A stretch of 64,000 nucleotides of DNA from Trema orientale (lineage: Eukaryota > Streptophyta > Magnoliopsida > Rosales > Cannabaceae): assembly GCA_002914845.1 (NCBI GenBank), contig JXTC01000111.1, forward strand, positions 2,500-66,499. The letters run 5' to 3'. The position numbers and the translations under genes are program-made. The notes beneath the pieces were generated by a model. It worked only from the letters and a program-made list of their open reading frames with translations. It was not told where the DNA came from and searched no databases. Positions 46,108-57,885 of this stretch are shown here, piece after piece (the stretch's first letter is position 1; every line of letters begins with the position of its first letter).

Positions 46108-48645
46108 CTTAAAAAAAAATATACGTGTAACTATTTTTTTTGGTACTGAAATATATGTGTAACTAGTGGTGTTGCCGCCTGTATCAATGAATGCAATGAG
46201 ACAAGAAGCTTTATGGCATGATATCAGAACAGCCAAAAACAATGAAGCTTCCTTAGTTCTTTCTCCGAACGGCCATGCATTGTCCTGACACGGACAGGCA
46301 TTCAACACAGAGCCAAGCTTGGGGACGTGGAGCCCCGGGACTGACTAATGAACTACATAAACATCATCCATTGATATTGACACGTCACCTTTTCTCCGTA
46401 CTCCTACTTGGAGCGGTGGGTCCCGTACGGTGGTGGCAGCGGGGAGAATATATATACTGCACGTTTGGAATAATTCCTTACGGATATTCGAATATCCGTT
46501 TCCGTGATCCGCCCGCGCAATTGATTAATCATTATTCGCGCCGGTCAGCGGAGTGACGCTTTTGCCCCTGGTGGGTGTTTGGAATTACGGCTTTGCCATG
46601 GTGGTGGGAGTTGGTCGATGTTTGGTTAATTTAACGAAAATACCCTTCCTAGTTGCAACAAGTGTAACCACATCCCACTTGCAGAGACAGCAAGTTGAGC
46701 TTGACGAAGGTGATTGTTGGATCAAAACTATAAATTAAAACGTGATATATTGGATGGTATGGATATCATGGTTAGTGCCATCGCAATTAAAATGTTTTTT
46801 TTAAAAAAAAAAAAATTAATGGGAATAAACCTAGTACTTATTTTTAAGCTTAAATGTATAAGCACCACTACTTGAGCTCATAATCCTGACTGAGATACTT
46901 TGTATTTTTGTTGAGTAGTATGGATTAAAAAAATACTTGTGGTGTTTAACACTATATATTATTATATTCAAAACAAAAGTTAGAACGACTCGCCTATAAA
47001 TTCACAAATGTGACCCAATGCCTCTAATTAGTGTTCTCCATTTTTTGTTTGTTTAGGCTAACATTTGGTACATTGCGTTACGTAATGCCAAGTATCAGAC
47101 CTATTTTAGGTTACGACTTGGAAAATATCCTATCCAAAATAAGATACAATATACATATTCGTCTCTTGTATACCACTACCCCGCTTCCCTTATCCTCTTC
47201 AAAATTTAATGAAACGGCTATATATAAGCAATTTTGAGGGTGCAAGAAGGTTACATAAATATGAAGTCCAGATAATGATACCAAAAGTATCTCTTTCAAT
47301 TATCTCAAATGTTAAGCTTTTTTTTGCCTGAATTATGTTATGTTATATATAGTTCCCAATTCGGTAGGTATTATCTTTTTTTACCTGTCTATAGATATTT
47401 TTTTTTTTAGCTGTTGGATCAATAATCTAACGGCTATCATAATTTGAGTAATTGAAAAAAAAATAAAAATAAAAACCTATTATTTAATGTTTTTCTCTCT
47501 TCTCTTTTTATTATGAAAAGACGAGCATAATTAATTTTAATTGACAAAAATAATACCTATAAATAAATTTAGGAAAAAAAAAACCTTACTAAATTGATGC
47601 CCATATACGTATATATAAGAGACTAACAAATAAGTTTAGAATAAGATTTAAAATGTCAATTTATCTACCTTGAATAAGGACCTTACTTTAAGAAAGCAAA
47701 ACCCCACTGAAAGGCAACACACACAAAGAAAAAGATGTTCATATGGAGTATGGATGCCTTGGCGACAAGCACTAATTACTAGTTGATAGCAATGGATTCG
47801 ACATTCATTATCATCAAATCTAAAGCATTTATGGAAGTGCAAAAACTTTTTACCTAGCTAGTGATCTATGTTATGATGGATGTGGGCATCAATTAACTCT
47901 AGTATTTAATTTACACATAAAACGCTAGTAATAAGTTAATAACTCAAAAGACTTAAAGTCATATGTATAAATCAAGGGGACGAATAAAAAAAAGGTATAA
48001 AGAGGATTATATGGTACAACAGCTAATTCTAATGTTGAGGTATACGTATAATATTCAAATTCCTATCTATTTACCTCATTAAAAAAACAGAAGAAAGAAG
48101 AAGAGAATGACGGCAGTAAGTTCGAAAGTCAAATCCAGCCCAAGGCATTTTCTAGATTTATGATCACTTGTGTAATGTATATTTCTTAATTAACGTTTAC
48201 ATACAGACATATAAAATTATCCAAGAACATGTAGAACTTTTGGTTCATGTATAAAATTGTTGGTGTCAATGGAATGTCGTGTCCAATTATCATTCTTCTT
48301 TGTCCTTTTTAAAAAAAAAAAGAAAAGAAAATAAAGTGAATAATTATAGGAAGAACAATAATTGAATAAGGGAAGGGATAAGAAGAAGAAAGATGGATTT
48401 AGAGCTTTCTCGGGCACAAGAAGGACAAAACAATATAAATACAATGTGATCTAGTTATTATAACATTGTAAGTCTATCCATCGAAAATAAAATTAAGAGT
48501 AGGTAATATTTCATAATGCTTAGGAGACACTCTCCATATAATCAACTTAATTTTTTAAATTCCATAACTTCAACGAGGGGATGACTATTTTGATGAAAAT
48601 TCGATAAATTGCATTACTCGTACGGATAATGATACGATGGTACGT
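46108..48645. other. Intergenic DNA with a GC-richer promoter-like islet
   Basis: At about 46260-46690 base composition rises well above the AT-rich background, with words such as GACACGTCACC (an ACGT core), a TATATATA stretch near 46448 and a 20-bp palindrome. No open gene follows within the window on either strand. The rest (46750-48645) is AT-rich non-coding. Confidence 0.4.
46480..46499. repeat. Perfect 20-bp palindrome
   Basis: ACGGATATTCGAATATCCGT reads the same on both strands. It can form a cruciform or bind a dimeric factor, and lies about 30 bases after a TATATATA tract. Confidence 0.9.
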
Positions 48646-48666
48646 CACTACAAGAAATAAGACTTT

Positions 48667-49065
48667 CGCCGACGCATTGAAGCGTCGGCAAAAGTATTCA
48701 AAAGTCGTCGGCAAAAGTCAAAAGACTTTTGCCGACGTATTTTTCCGTCGGCAGCTAACGTCGGCAAAAGACCGTAGCTAAAAGTCACCTACCGACGAAA
48801 AACGATACGCGTCGGCAAAAGTACTTTTTACCGACGCGTCACAAGCTTACAACGACGCATGTGTTCCATCGGTGAAAATCTTGCGTCGATGAAAAAGTGG
48901 CTAATTAGGAGTCATTGGTCAACCATTCGCCGACGCAAAATATGCGTCGGCAAATGTCAAACTTTTTCCAACGCAAAAATGCGTCGGCAAAGTAAAAAGT
49001 TAATAATTAATTTTTTTAATTTTAATAAAAAATTTCCCGACGAACTAGCATTAGTGTGTCGGCAA
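48667..49065. repeat. CACTA left subterminal hairpin repeats
   Basis: Repeated palindromes such as GCCGACGC-ATTGAA-GCGTCGGC (48668-48689, 8-bp stem) and others up to about 49060. These are probable transposase-binding sites, as in En/Spm. Confidence 0.8.
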
Positions 49066-49173
49066 AAATTTTCTAAATTAAAAAAATTAATTATATCTAG
49101 ATATTAATTAATAATTAAAATTGGCACATAATTTAATTTTTAATAATTGATAAATAATTTAATATTATGNAAT

Positions 49174-49287
49174 AATTTCATTAAATAGTACAAATAATAC
49201 AGTTGTTCATAAATTTACAATATAGATATTAATTTCATTAAATAGTACAACTGATACAATTATTCATAAATTTACAATACAAAATCC
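49174..49287 (+). repeat. 57-bp tandem duplication inside the CACTA element
   Basis: AATTTCATTAAATAGTACAA starts at 49174 and again at 49231, with several differences after it. It adjoins the single N at 49170. Confidence 0.7.
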
Positions 49288-52200
49288 TGTGATAAAATTG
49301 TTTACAATATTGTAAAAAATGATGGCATGATTTGATCAACAGAAACTATGGTTGAGGTCAGCCCCATAACCTGTAAAGCAAAAGTACATGTTTGTAAGCG
49401 AAAGTTTAGAATATTGATGATATTAGTTGTTTCTTTTAGTTTTGATATAAATATAAGTTTGGATATTGTTAAGCAATAAAATGCACTAGGGATATGTTAT
49501 ACTTCTGAGAAAAACTAAAATCCAAATTGATGGATATAAATATCATTTCAGTTGCACCGTTTCAAGAAAGGAACTTAAAATGTGAAAAATTAACCATGAA
49601 AAATTGATCATTTGATTCATTTCCATTTTCTACTGCTAAGATATAAAAATGACTAAAAAAATTATAAAGTAACTGCATGAATAACTAAAACCTAGTTCAA
49701 AAGATGGTAAATAACACATTTTTAAGAAAAAGGAACTGAAAATAATAAAGTTTAACAAGAAAAGCTAGGAGCCAACATCACAGTTTTTGTTTAGAAGAAG
49801 ATGACTAACTAAAGGCTAGGACTAGACAAAGAACTAATAGCCACATCACATGAATCAATGAACAAACAAAACAATTATATACAAAGTTTTGTAGAATGTT
49901 GAATACATGTCAATTCATCATCACAATAATTGACAGATTTCATCCAGAGAAGCCTAATCGTAAGTACTAATCGTAAGTACAAGAATAAGAATATATAGCT
50001 TCTGTATGGACTTGGTAGAAAGAGAAAAAAGGACAACATCTCGATTAATGCTCTGTTTATTATTATTTTTCCTTAGTATATGTTGAATGCTCTGTTTATT
50101 ATTATTATTTTTTTCAGATAATTTGACGAGAATAGGCTCGAAATCCATTGTACATATGGCCAATTAAGAGACCTATGCACTGCATATTATTCTATAAGAA
50201 AATGTCCTTTGATGAAAAGTAAAATTTGTGCACCATGCATATACATAAATTATTCTCTGAAAAAATAAAATTCCAAATCTTTCATCTAATTTGTTTGCAT
50301 ATGAGTTAAGAAAAATCATAGAAAGTAACATAGTTTTCAGCCTATATAGATTTAACATCCAAAATATAAATAAAATGAAGAAATAAGAATGTGTAACATA
50401 ACCTTCAAATAGACAGAGGTCTCATTTGACCAACAAAGTCGGCTAGAGGCTCATCAGCAATACATTCAGGAACTCGTGGCTGTAGCTTCTAGTCAACCAC
50501 GTCTTTTTTATCTTCTAATAATATATAACGTATGTTTTTCTATAAGAATTTATAAAATAAATAAATAAATAAATAAATAAATTCAGAAGTTTTGTCAGGC
50601 AGTGGAACAGAGTTTATGTAGATACATAAACAAGTTTAACATTAATATCTATGCGGGCTCCTCCACATTCTCTTAAACAATGGATTTTTTACTTGCAATG
50701 AGTGACATTGACCGTAGTATTAAATAATCTCCAATAGGTATATAAATACAAAAGTCTAAAAAGAATGGAAAAAAAACAAAGTCATATATGATAAAGCAAA
50801 CAAAAAGAGAGTAAATAATTAAACACATGTATGGAAATAACTAGTAAGCAACAAAGAAGGCAGTCCCACCATTGACAAAAAGAAATTTCAATACCCATTC
50901 TATTTTTCCTTCAGCATCTCACCCAACAACCTTGGATATTGAGGTACCATACACTGTAAGATAACACCATCAAAATAACAGGGAAGAAACTTCATTCCAG
51001 CCCAACTTAAAGAACTAAAACAAAATCCCTTCGAACAAATGAAGTAAAACAGAATGAAGTTCACATAATCATGAAAAGATGAAAAAATTCATCTAGAGTA
51101 AAAGGCCATATTTCCAAGAACATTGGCAAATGTAATCAGAAACTTCCATACTGGAAATATAAATTATAACTAAAGATCTTAGAATAAGAACCAAAGCACC
51201 AGGAACCTCCACACTTGGAAATATAAATCATAACTAAAGATCTTAGAATAATAACTAAAGCTCTGTTTCTTATCTCAAAGCCAACAGAAAAAGGACAAGA
51301 AGAAGAAGCTCTATTTCTTATCTCATCGAAGAGCTTACCTAATGTGCCAATGGCATGAAGTTCACTGGGCTTAACAGCTGGTTCTCAATCGTAGAAACAC
51401 TCCCTTCAAAGCTTTAGAACCAACAAATATATCATATACATAACTTATTAATGTTCCCGTTTTGATTTTGTTTTTCTTTCCCATAGGAAACAAACAGTAG
51501 AAACACATAGAAAGTGAAAAATTATAGATTACTATAAAGTGATGTACCTGGTCTAGGGTATTTTGGTATTCTGAGACGCAGGACAAGCGAGGTCCAGGGC
51601 TTTTGGCTTCGCATTTCCTATTTTTTTTCCCTATTAATCTCTCAAAGACCCAATCACACAAAAGATTGAGAAGAAAAATCGCAAAACCCCAATTTTAGAG
51701 ACCCTAAATTAATCCAACCCCAATTGTCAGGTTTAGAATTGAGGCTCGCAGCACAAAATCGTAAAATCCCTAAATCAGAAACCAATTTATACCACAAACT
51801 AGATCAATGATCAAACTCAAAAGAAAATTACTGAAATCCAGATCGATTCTTTTTCGTCCTTGAACTCGATCTCGCACTTCCATGGTAGCTCTTGAACTTG
51901 GATCATTCCATTTCGATTGATTCTTTTCATCCTTGAACTCGATCTCGCGCTTCCATGGCAGTGGCTGTTTCTCGCACTTCACCCTCTCGGCTTCGTCGAT
52001 GGTCGATCACTACCGATTCCGATTGATTTTGGTTAGGCAGCGAGGGATTTGGTTAGGCGGCTATGAGAGAATACACCAGGTTTCTAGAGAGAGATAAGTT
52101 AAAGACGAGTTGAGCACAAAAAAGTCAAAAATAATTGCGCGAAAAATTTTAGTTCGAAAAATTTTAATCCGGGCGCGTAAAATTTTTTAGAATTTTAACA

Positions 52201-52879
52201 GAGGGGTACAGCACTTTTGGGCATGACTATAGTAGGACCCCTGTTTTTGGTCTTACGTGGGACTTTTTTTCCCTGGACCACTAGATAAAAGTCATTTGTG
52301 ATAAAAATTGAGAATTATGATAATTATGATGAATCACGCCTCAGGCTCATATTACCATATCAATAAAAGAATATTACCATTATCAATAAAAAAAAAGGGG
52401 AACCGTAAAATAAAAATAAAATAAAATAAAATTTTCCAGAATTTTTTTATTTTTTATTTTATTTTTTATGATGATATCTCAAGCTGCTGCCGCAAGAGAA
52501 TATTATGAAATTAAAATTTGGTACACCTTATTCGATTAAATCTATTACTTTATACTACTTGATATGAAATAGATTTGTAAAAAGAAAAAAAAAACTACGA
52601 ACCACTAAATAATACCTAATTAAAAAGAAAATCTCAAAAACTAGTAACTCATGTCACCAAAGACAGAATAGTGGTTGACTGATATACATGTATGTGAATA
52701 TATGTATATATTCACATTGGATATGGTTTTGAATTAGAATAGAAATTATAATTAGAAGACTAATATTGTTGTAGTGGATCATAGTTTAGCTTTTTTTTGG
52801 CCATAATATCTTGTGCCCTTGTGTTTTAGTTATTATCAACATTGACATTTAGTTATTATCACTTTTATACTTTGACACT
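49288..52879. other. CACTA internal region without clear genes
   Basis: AT-rich, with short exon-like frames on the minus strand (for example 50401-50470, reading ADEPLADFVGQMRPLS) and a tandem block at 51846-51958 (unit about 75 bases, ending CTTCCATGG). It may be the ruined transposase gene and its promoter, but no family motif was seen. Confidence 0.35.
50556..50582. repeat. (AAAT)n microsatellite
   Basis: About six to seven tandem AAAT units within the CACTA interior. Confidence 0.85.
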
Positions 52880-52885
52880 TTGTTC

Positions 52886-53180
52886 AAATTATACCTTGTG
52901 TTTTAGTTATTATCAATATTGACACTTAGATTTAAAATCTGTTACAAATTTATATCATCACACTAAGGTGCTGTTTAAAAAATTGAAATCTGTTAATTTA
53001 CCAAGATGCTGTTTAAAAAATTGAAAATAAACCATATAAAACTGACATGAGAATAAGTTTATTAAATCATCTTGATAAATTAATTGCTCTAAATTGGTGT
53101 CAATGTATAAATTTGTAACAAATATTAAATCTAAGGATTAATAGTGATAATAACCAAAACATAAGGTAATATTATCCCTT
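52886..53180. mobile_element. Foldback MITE nested in the CACTA element
   Basis: Left ATACCTTGTGTTTTAGTTAT then TATCAATATTGACACTTAGA pairs with the reverse complement of the right end, ATTACCTTATGTTTTGGTTA then TTATCACTATTAATCCTTAG. A further GTGTTTTAGTTATTATCAAC word at about 52820 lies outside, perhaps a second copy. Confidence 0.65.
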
Positions 53181-53849
53181 TTTTTTCACCAAAAGAAATT
53201 ATCACATAAGCAAGCCCTTTCAATTAGCACGTTAATGAGAGAGGAAAAAAAATTAGCATGTTAATGCTCCATATAAGTATAGTCTAATTGATTATGTGGT
53301 ACCACCACATAAAGTATTTCTTCAAATATAAGACATATATGATCACAACAACATTAATATTAATTAATAGAAATTTTAATGCAATACTTTCTATAAAAAT
53401 TGAGACAAATAAACAATACTTTTCACAAATTTATATGATAAAAATATAATATGAAAATTTAAAAACTAAAATTGATATTTCAGCTAGAAATATATGAATA
53501 AGGACTGCTAAAAACTGATTGTAAATCATATTGTTTGAAGCTACTTAAATAAAAGTAGTTCTAATGAAACAAGAATGAAGAAACCTTTGAAAAAAGTCAA
53601 AATTGGTTATTTTTCAAAGTTTTTCTTTTCATTATGATTAAAAATAATGTTAGTAAAAAAAGCTCTCCTATCTTAGAGATTATCAGTAACATAAACTTCT
53701 TCACATTTTAATAATGTTATAAATTAAGAATAGCGAAGAAATATTTCCAACACATCGTACCCAAATAACGAAGGGCGGCGCTCAATAATATATCTATTTT
53801 ATTAATATCTCGCCACTTTCTCTTTTAACGATTTTTACAAAAAATAAAA

Positions 53850-54545
53850 TTTGTCTTTCGCGAGAGATTTTTTGGGGTACGCAAATTCATCAATGCGTCG
53901 GCAAAAGTATAGATAGTAAAAAAATGATTGACTTTCACCGACGCAAATTTAATAATGCGTCGGTAAAAATATTTAAAAATTTTATCCAAAAATAAAGACA
54001 CGAGGAATTTTTTAGGGGGCAACCCTTTGCCGACGCAAATTCAGCAACGCGTCGGCAAAAATAAAAAATGATTGACTTTCACCGACGCAAATTCAATAAT
54101 GTGTCGGTAAAAATATTTAAAAATTTTATCCAAAAATAAGTACACGGAAAATTTTTTAGAGGGCAACCCTTTGTCGACGCAAATTCAGCAATGCGTCGGC
54201 AAAAGTAAAAAATAATTGACTTTCACCGACGCAAATTCTATAATGCGTCGGCAAACATATTTAAAAATTTTATCCAAAAATAACTACGCGCTCAAAATTT
54301 GCCTTTCGCAAGGGATTTTTGGGGGGTAACCTTTTGCCGACGCAAAGTCAACAGTGCGTCGGCAAATGTATAGATAGTTAAAAAAATAAAAAAAAATGAT
54401 TGACTTTCACCGACGCAAAAAAGCGTCGGAAAATGTACATTCCGTTTATTTTTTTTAAGACACATATGCCGACGCATAGATTTATGACTCGTCGGCAAAA
54501 CATATTTTTACCGACGCATTATTTATATTGCGTCGGCAAAAGCAA
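53850..54545. repeat. CACTA right subterminal array, about 144-bp units
   Basis: The block GACTTTCACCGACGCAAA begins near 53930, 54074, 54218 and 54401, giving periods of 144, 144 and 183. Each unit has two CCGACGC..GCGTCGG hairpins around TTTTATCCAAAAATAA spacers. Confidence 0.8.
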
Positions 54546-54559
54546 TGTTTCTTGTAGTG

Positions 54560-54990
54560 TACCCTGATTTTTCACTTTTATCTAAAAAGCAACTTAATTT
54601 TTTGATGTCTGCAAATTAATACTATATCATACTTTAAATGCTACAAATGCACACCATGCGCATGCTAATTAATTAAGTGACTTTAATATTAAAAAACTAA
54701 ATTGCCTTTCATTAATCAATCAAAATGTTTTAAACAACAAAATATCTTATTAAAATTGTTTTATAACTAGTTTCTTTTGTCCTAATTAAAATAGAAACAA
54801 GTTTTGTTCTTTTTGGAAAAAAAGCCCCTAAATAATTACTTCGATCTTTTTAGTACAAAACATATTTAATAAGTTAATGAGGAGTGTTTTAGTCTTTTTA
54901 CTTGCTCATGGCACACATTTATAGAGGTTTAAAATATCATGGTATTAGTTAAAAAAATAAAATAAAAATTAATTAGGTTAATTTTTGCAT
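54560..54990. other. AT-rich intergenic DNA
   Basis: Non-coding; nothing recognised beyond A/T runs. Confidence 0.35.
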
Positions 54991-55378
54991 TAAAATTTTG
55001 GGTAAACTACAAAAAAATACCCTGAAGCTTGTGTATTCGGTAATTTAAACCCTTAAGTTTGGACTCTATAAAATAAAACTCTGAGATTAAGAATTTCTGA
55101 AAATTAATACATTGGATTGACTTTTTGAACAATTTTATTAACAAAAAAACAATAATATCCTTAATTAAAACTAGATTAGTTGTTAATATTATTCTTAATT
55201 TCGAGGATATTATTGTCTTGTATCAGTTAAAGTTATTCAAAAAATTAACTCAGGGTATTAATTTTTAGAAATTCTTAATCTTAGGGATTGTAGAGTTCAA
55301 ATTTCAGGATTTAAATTGCAGTTTAGCTCTTATAAGGGTTTTTTTTTTTTTTTTTTTTGTAGTTTACCCTAAAATTTA
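54991..55378. mobile_element. Foldback MITE (GGGTAAACTAC family)
   Basis: AAAATTTTGGGTAAACTACA at the left is inverted as TAGTTTACCCTAAAATTT at the right. The inner arms also pair (CTCTGAGATTAAGAATTTCT with AGAAATTCTTAATCTTAGGG). The whole forms a hairpin of about 390 bases without coding capacity. Confidence 0.8.
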
Positions 55379-56517
55379 AAGTAATAACACAATTTTGTGT
55401 ACCTATCCCTAACTAAGAAAAGATATTAAACTAACAGAAGACTAATGCTAAAGAATATATATATGTAGTATATTTACTAATCCGTAATAAGAAGAAAGGG
55501 AAAGGGAAATGGAAATAGAATGGATTTTAAGAAGGATGAAAAAGAATCAAAAATTGAGTCATTATTCCAAAATTTAATCAACTACGTAAAAGATTGTCCA
55601 AAATAGTGTATTCCAAATAGATATCTAAATAGTGAAATTTCTCTAGGCTCTTCCCTTTTGAAGAATACCTCCTCGCCCTTCGTCCATGGGTGTTTGGTGT
55701 GGCTTGCTTAGGTCGAGTAAGCAACTGAAGAAATTTCGTATACAAGATTTGGTATTAGAAAGGTCTGGGTGATCGCAGTATATTCGGACCTATAGTGCTT
55801 TGCTTGGGCAGCACCCGTAGGTATCATCAACAACAAGACTATACAGATAAATCATTTTCCTGATTCTCATTCCCTTTTCCAATCCACTGTGGAATAATAA
55901 ACATGGTCATAGTTTTAAGCACTCAAATCTTTACATTTACATGTTGATTTCACGTTTGGCACTCAAATCTTTGCATTTACATGTTGGTTTCACGTTTCTG
56001 ATAGTTGTGTTATCTTGTTACTCTAGACTCACGATAGGTTGTAACAAATAAATACATTATGCCATTTGTCAAGCTTATGAGAGAGACGTCAAACATAAGG
56101 CATAGACACTTAGCGCATATGATTGACTTGTTTTTAAGGTATTAGTTATGCCTCTCCTCTCAATAATCGACGGAAAGCATGCGTCATGTTTCATTGGACT
56201 TTGCATGATTATCTTAGTAATCACCGTAAGCCAAGATGTGACCTTCCCTGGTAAAAATGTTTTGGATATTTAAATTCTTGTATTATAGTTATGAAATTTT
56301 AAGCATGAAGCATTCCAATTTCCAAGTATAAAAAAATGCTCAAGAAATAAATAATTAATTAGCAAGGACTGGTTATTTCCCGGTGGGGGAAAAAAAGAAA
56401 AAAAAAATGCAAAACTGATTACAGTGAACGTGATAAAGACCGCTCTCTTTATTGATTATACGAATGGAGGAGAGGCCAAAAATGTTGCACGTAATAATAT
56501 CATTAATAATTTTAAAC
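55379..56517. other. Intergenic DNA with a short tandem repeat
   Basis: A slightly GC-richer stretch at 55640-55880 gives protein-like but broken frames that I cannot place. A 40-bp tandem pair (GCACTCAAATCTTT.CATTTA onwards) lies at 55919-55998. The rest is AT-rich. Confidence 0.4.
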
Positions 56518-57030
56518 AAGGATATATGATTATGTTGATCCATAAATTATGAGAAAAGTCTTAATTTAATCTTTAAATTTTAAATTGTGTTATTTTGGTC
56601 CTTAAACTTTTAAAAAATTTTCATTTTAGTTATTTTTGTTGTATATTTCATTTTATTTTTAACAGAATACACATGTTTATTATTCAATTATATTTATTTC
56701 ATATCCAAAAGCATAGTCTAATATTATAAAGAGATTAAAACATGAATGAAACAGTATAAAAATAATTGATTGAATAGAAATTAGTTGCACATTGGATGAT
56801 AATGCAATGTAGAGCTATCTAAAATGCAATATTTTGTTGAAATCACTAATACAGAATGAAAATTGTAATTTATGTGCTCATTCTAGTAAGTTTCAAATAA
56901 ACTGTATAGCAAAAATGATTAAAATGACACATTTTTAATAGTTTAATGACCAATACGACGCAATTTAAAGTTTAAGGACTAACGTGAGACTTTTTCCTTA
57001 GTTCAGGGACTAATAAAGTCATTTATCCTT
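56518..57030. mobile_element. MITE with terminal inverted repeats
   Basis: Left AAGGATATATGATTATGTTG aligns with the reverse complement of the right end, AAGGATAAATGACTTTATTA. Both continue as AAAAGTCT.A..TTA and then TTTAAATTG.GT..TATTGGTC. TTAAA words sit on both flanks, a possible target duplication. Confidence 0.7.
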
Positions 57031-57527
57031 TTAAATAAATAGCTTCTTCTAATTTTCAAAGCTATAATTCAAATATCACACACAATGTCTTTTTATTATT
57101 CTTCTCTTTTTTTTTTTTTGGGAAAATTACACAAGATGATTTTCACTCTTTTTTTTAAGAATCTTTTATTTCAAGAAATTATAGTCAAAATTGTTGAGCT
57201 CGAATTTTTTGCTTAGAGATCCTCATGATCAACATAAAATGTATGAAAATTATTTAGCCAAAAAAAAAAATTCACACTAAAAAATCACTAGACAAATATA
57301 AACCTACAAAACTAAGGCCAAAACAAGATAAACTAGAATAATTTATATCATATTTGGGTGGTAAAGCAATTTTTTTTATCATGTTTGTCAGTTTTTGTTT
57401 AATACAAAAATTATGGAGAATAAATATGTATTTTTCATTCTCTAGTTTTCATAAATTGCACTAAGGACGAATTTGGAAAAACAAAATCCAATTTTTTACA
57501 TGGATCGTTATTTTTCGTACCATAAAG
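57031..57527. other. AT-rich intergenic DNA
   Basis: No gene or repeat end recognised. Confidence 0.35.
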
Positions 57528-57885
57528 TTTTTTTTTTTTTTTTGTTGAAGAAAAGAAAAGGGATGATCGACGTATTGCATACTCTCTTTGAGCGTGACCA
57601 TAGGGGTCTCCCAGACGCCGACAAGTGATAAGAATGTTCGCTAAAGACCCTAAATTTGGCAGGCCCTACCCGTCGGACGAGGATTGCATCACCTCAGCCC
57701 CACCGGATGTTTCTAGCAGAAGTACTCACATGAAGTTGTGGTCCCAAATACTCTCCATCGAACAATGGGCTGACAAAAAATCGTCTTCACATTTAAAACC
57801 CCCGAAAGAGCCACCTGTTGTTCAAACCTGTGATCACAAACCAAACCCATGTTAGCCCTTACCACTAGGCCACTCCACTCGATGG
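57528..57885 (-). mobile_element. tRNA-derived SINE
   Basis: On the minus strand a Pol III A-box-like TGGCCTAGTGGTAAGGGC (57873-57856) is followed about 30 bases on by a B-box-like CAGGTTTGAAC (57830-57820). After about 270 more bases the element ends in a poly(A) tail (T at 57528-57543). A/B box order, spacing and tail are those of plant SINEs. The 5' limit is approximate, and the target duplication was not identified. The plus-strand frame through it (57625-57855) is not a gene. Confidence 0.72.

Larger units (their letters stand above)
48646..54559. mobile_element. CACTA (En/Spm-type) DNA transposon, about 5.9 kb, apparently non-autonomous
   Basis: Both ends carry the terminal repeat CACTACAAGAAA (48646 forward; the right end reads TTTCTTGTAGTG to 54559). 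Subterminal regions at 48667-49065 and 53850-54545 are packed with CCGACGC / GCGTCGG words. No transposase-sized frame is present, so it seems deleted or decayed. The right flank is TAC; on the left TAC lies two bases before the end (48641-48643), so a 3-bp target duplication is not exact. Nested in it are a foldback MITE at about 52880-53180 and a duplicated CATGG-containing block near 51.9 kb. One N lies at 49170. Confidence 0.88.

Noticed and set aside
48667..54545. CCGACGC repeats as a CRISPR-like array
   Set aside because: Spacers are not unique sequences of constant length, repeats are palindromic and degenerate, and the locus is a plant CACTA transposon.
55640..55880. Protein-like broken frames around a GC-richer stretch
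   Set aside because: Considered as a pol fragment, but no diagnostic motif could be assigned on either strand.
57625..57855. Plus-strand 76-residue ORF
   Set aside because: Lies antisense within the SINE; no family match.
57820..57875. A functional tRNA gene on the minus strand
   Set aside because: A and B boxes are present but no acceptor-stem pairing or cloverleaf follows, and a long body and poly(A) tail show a SINE.
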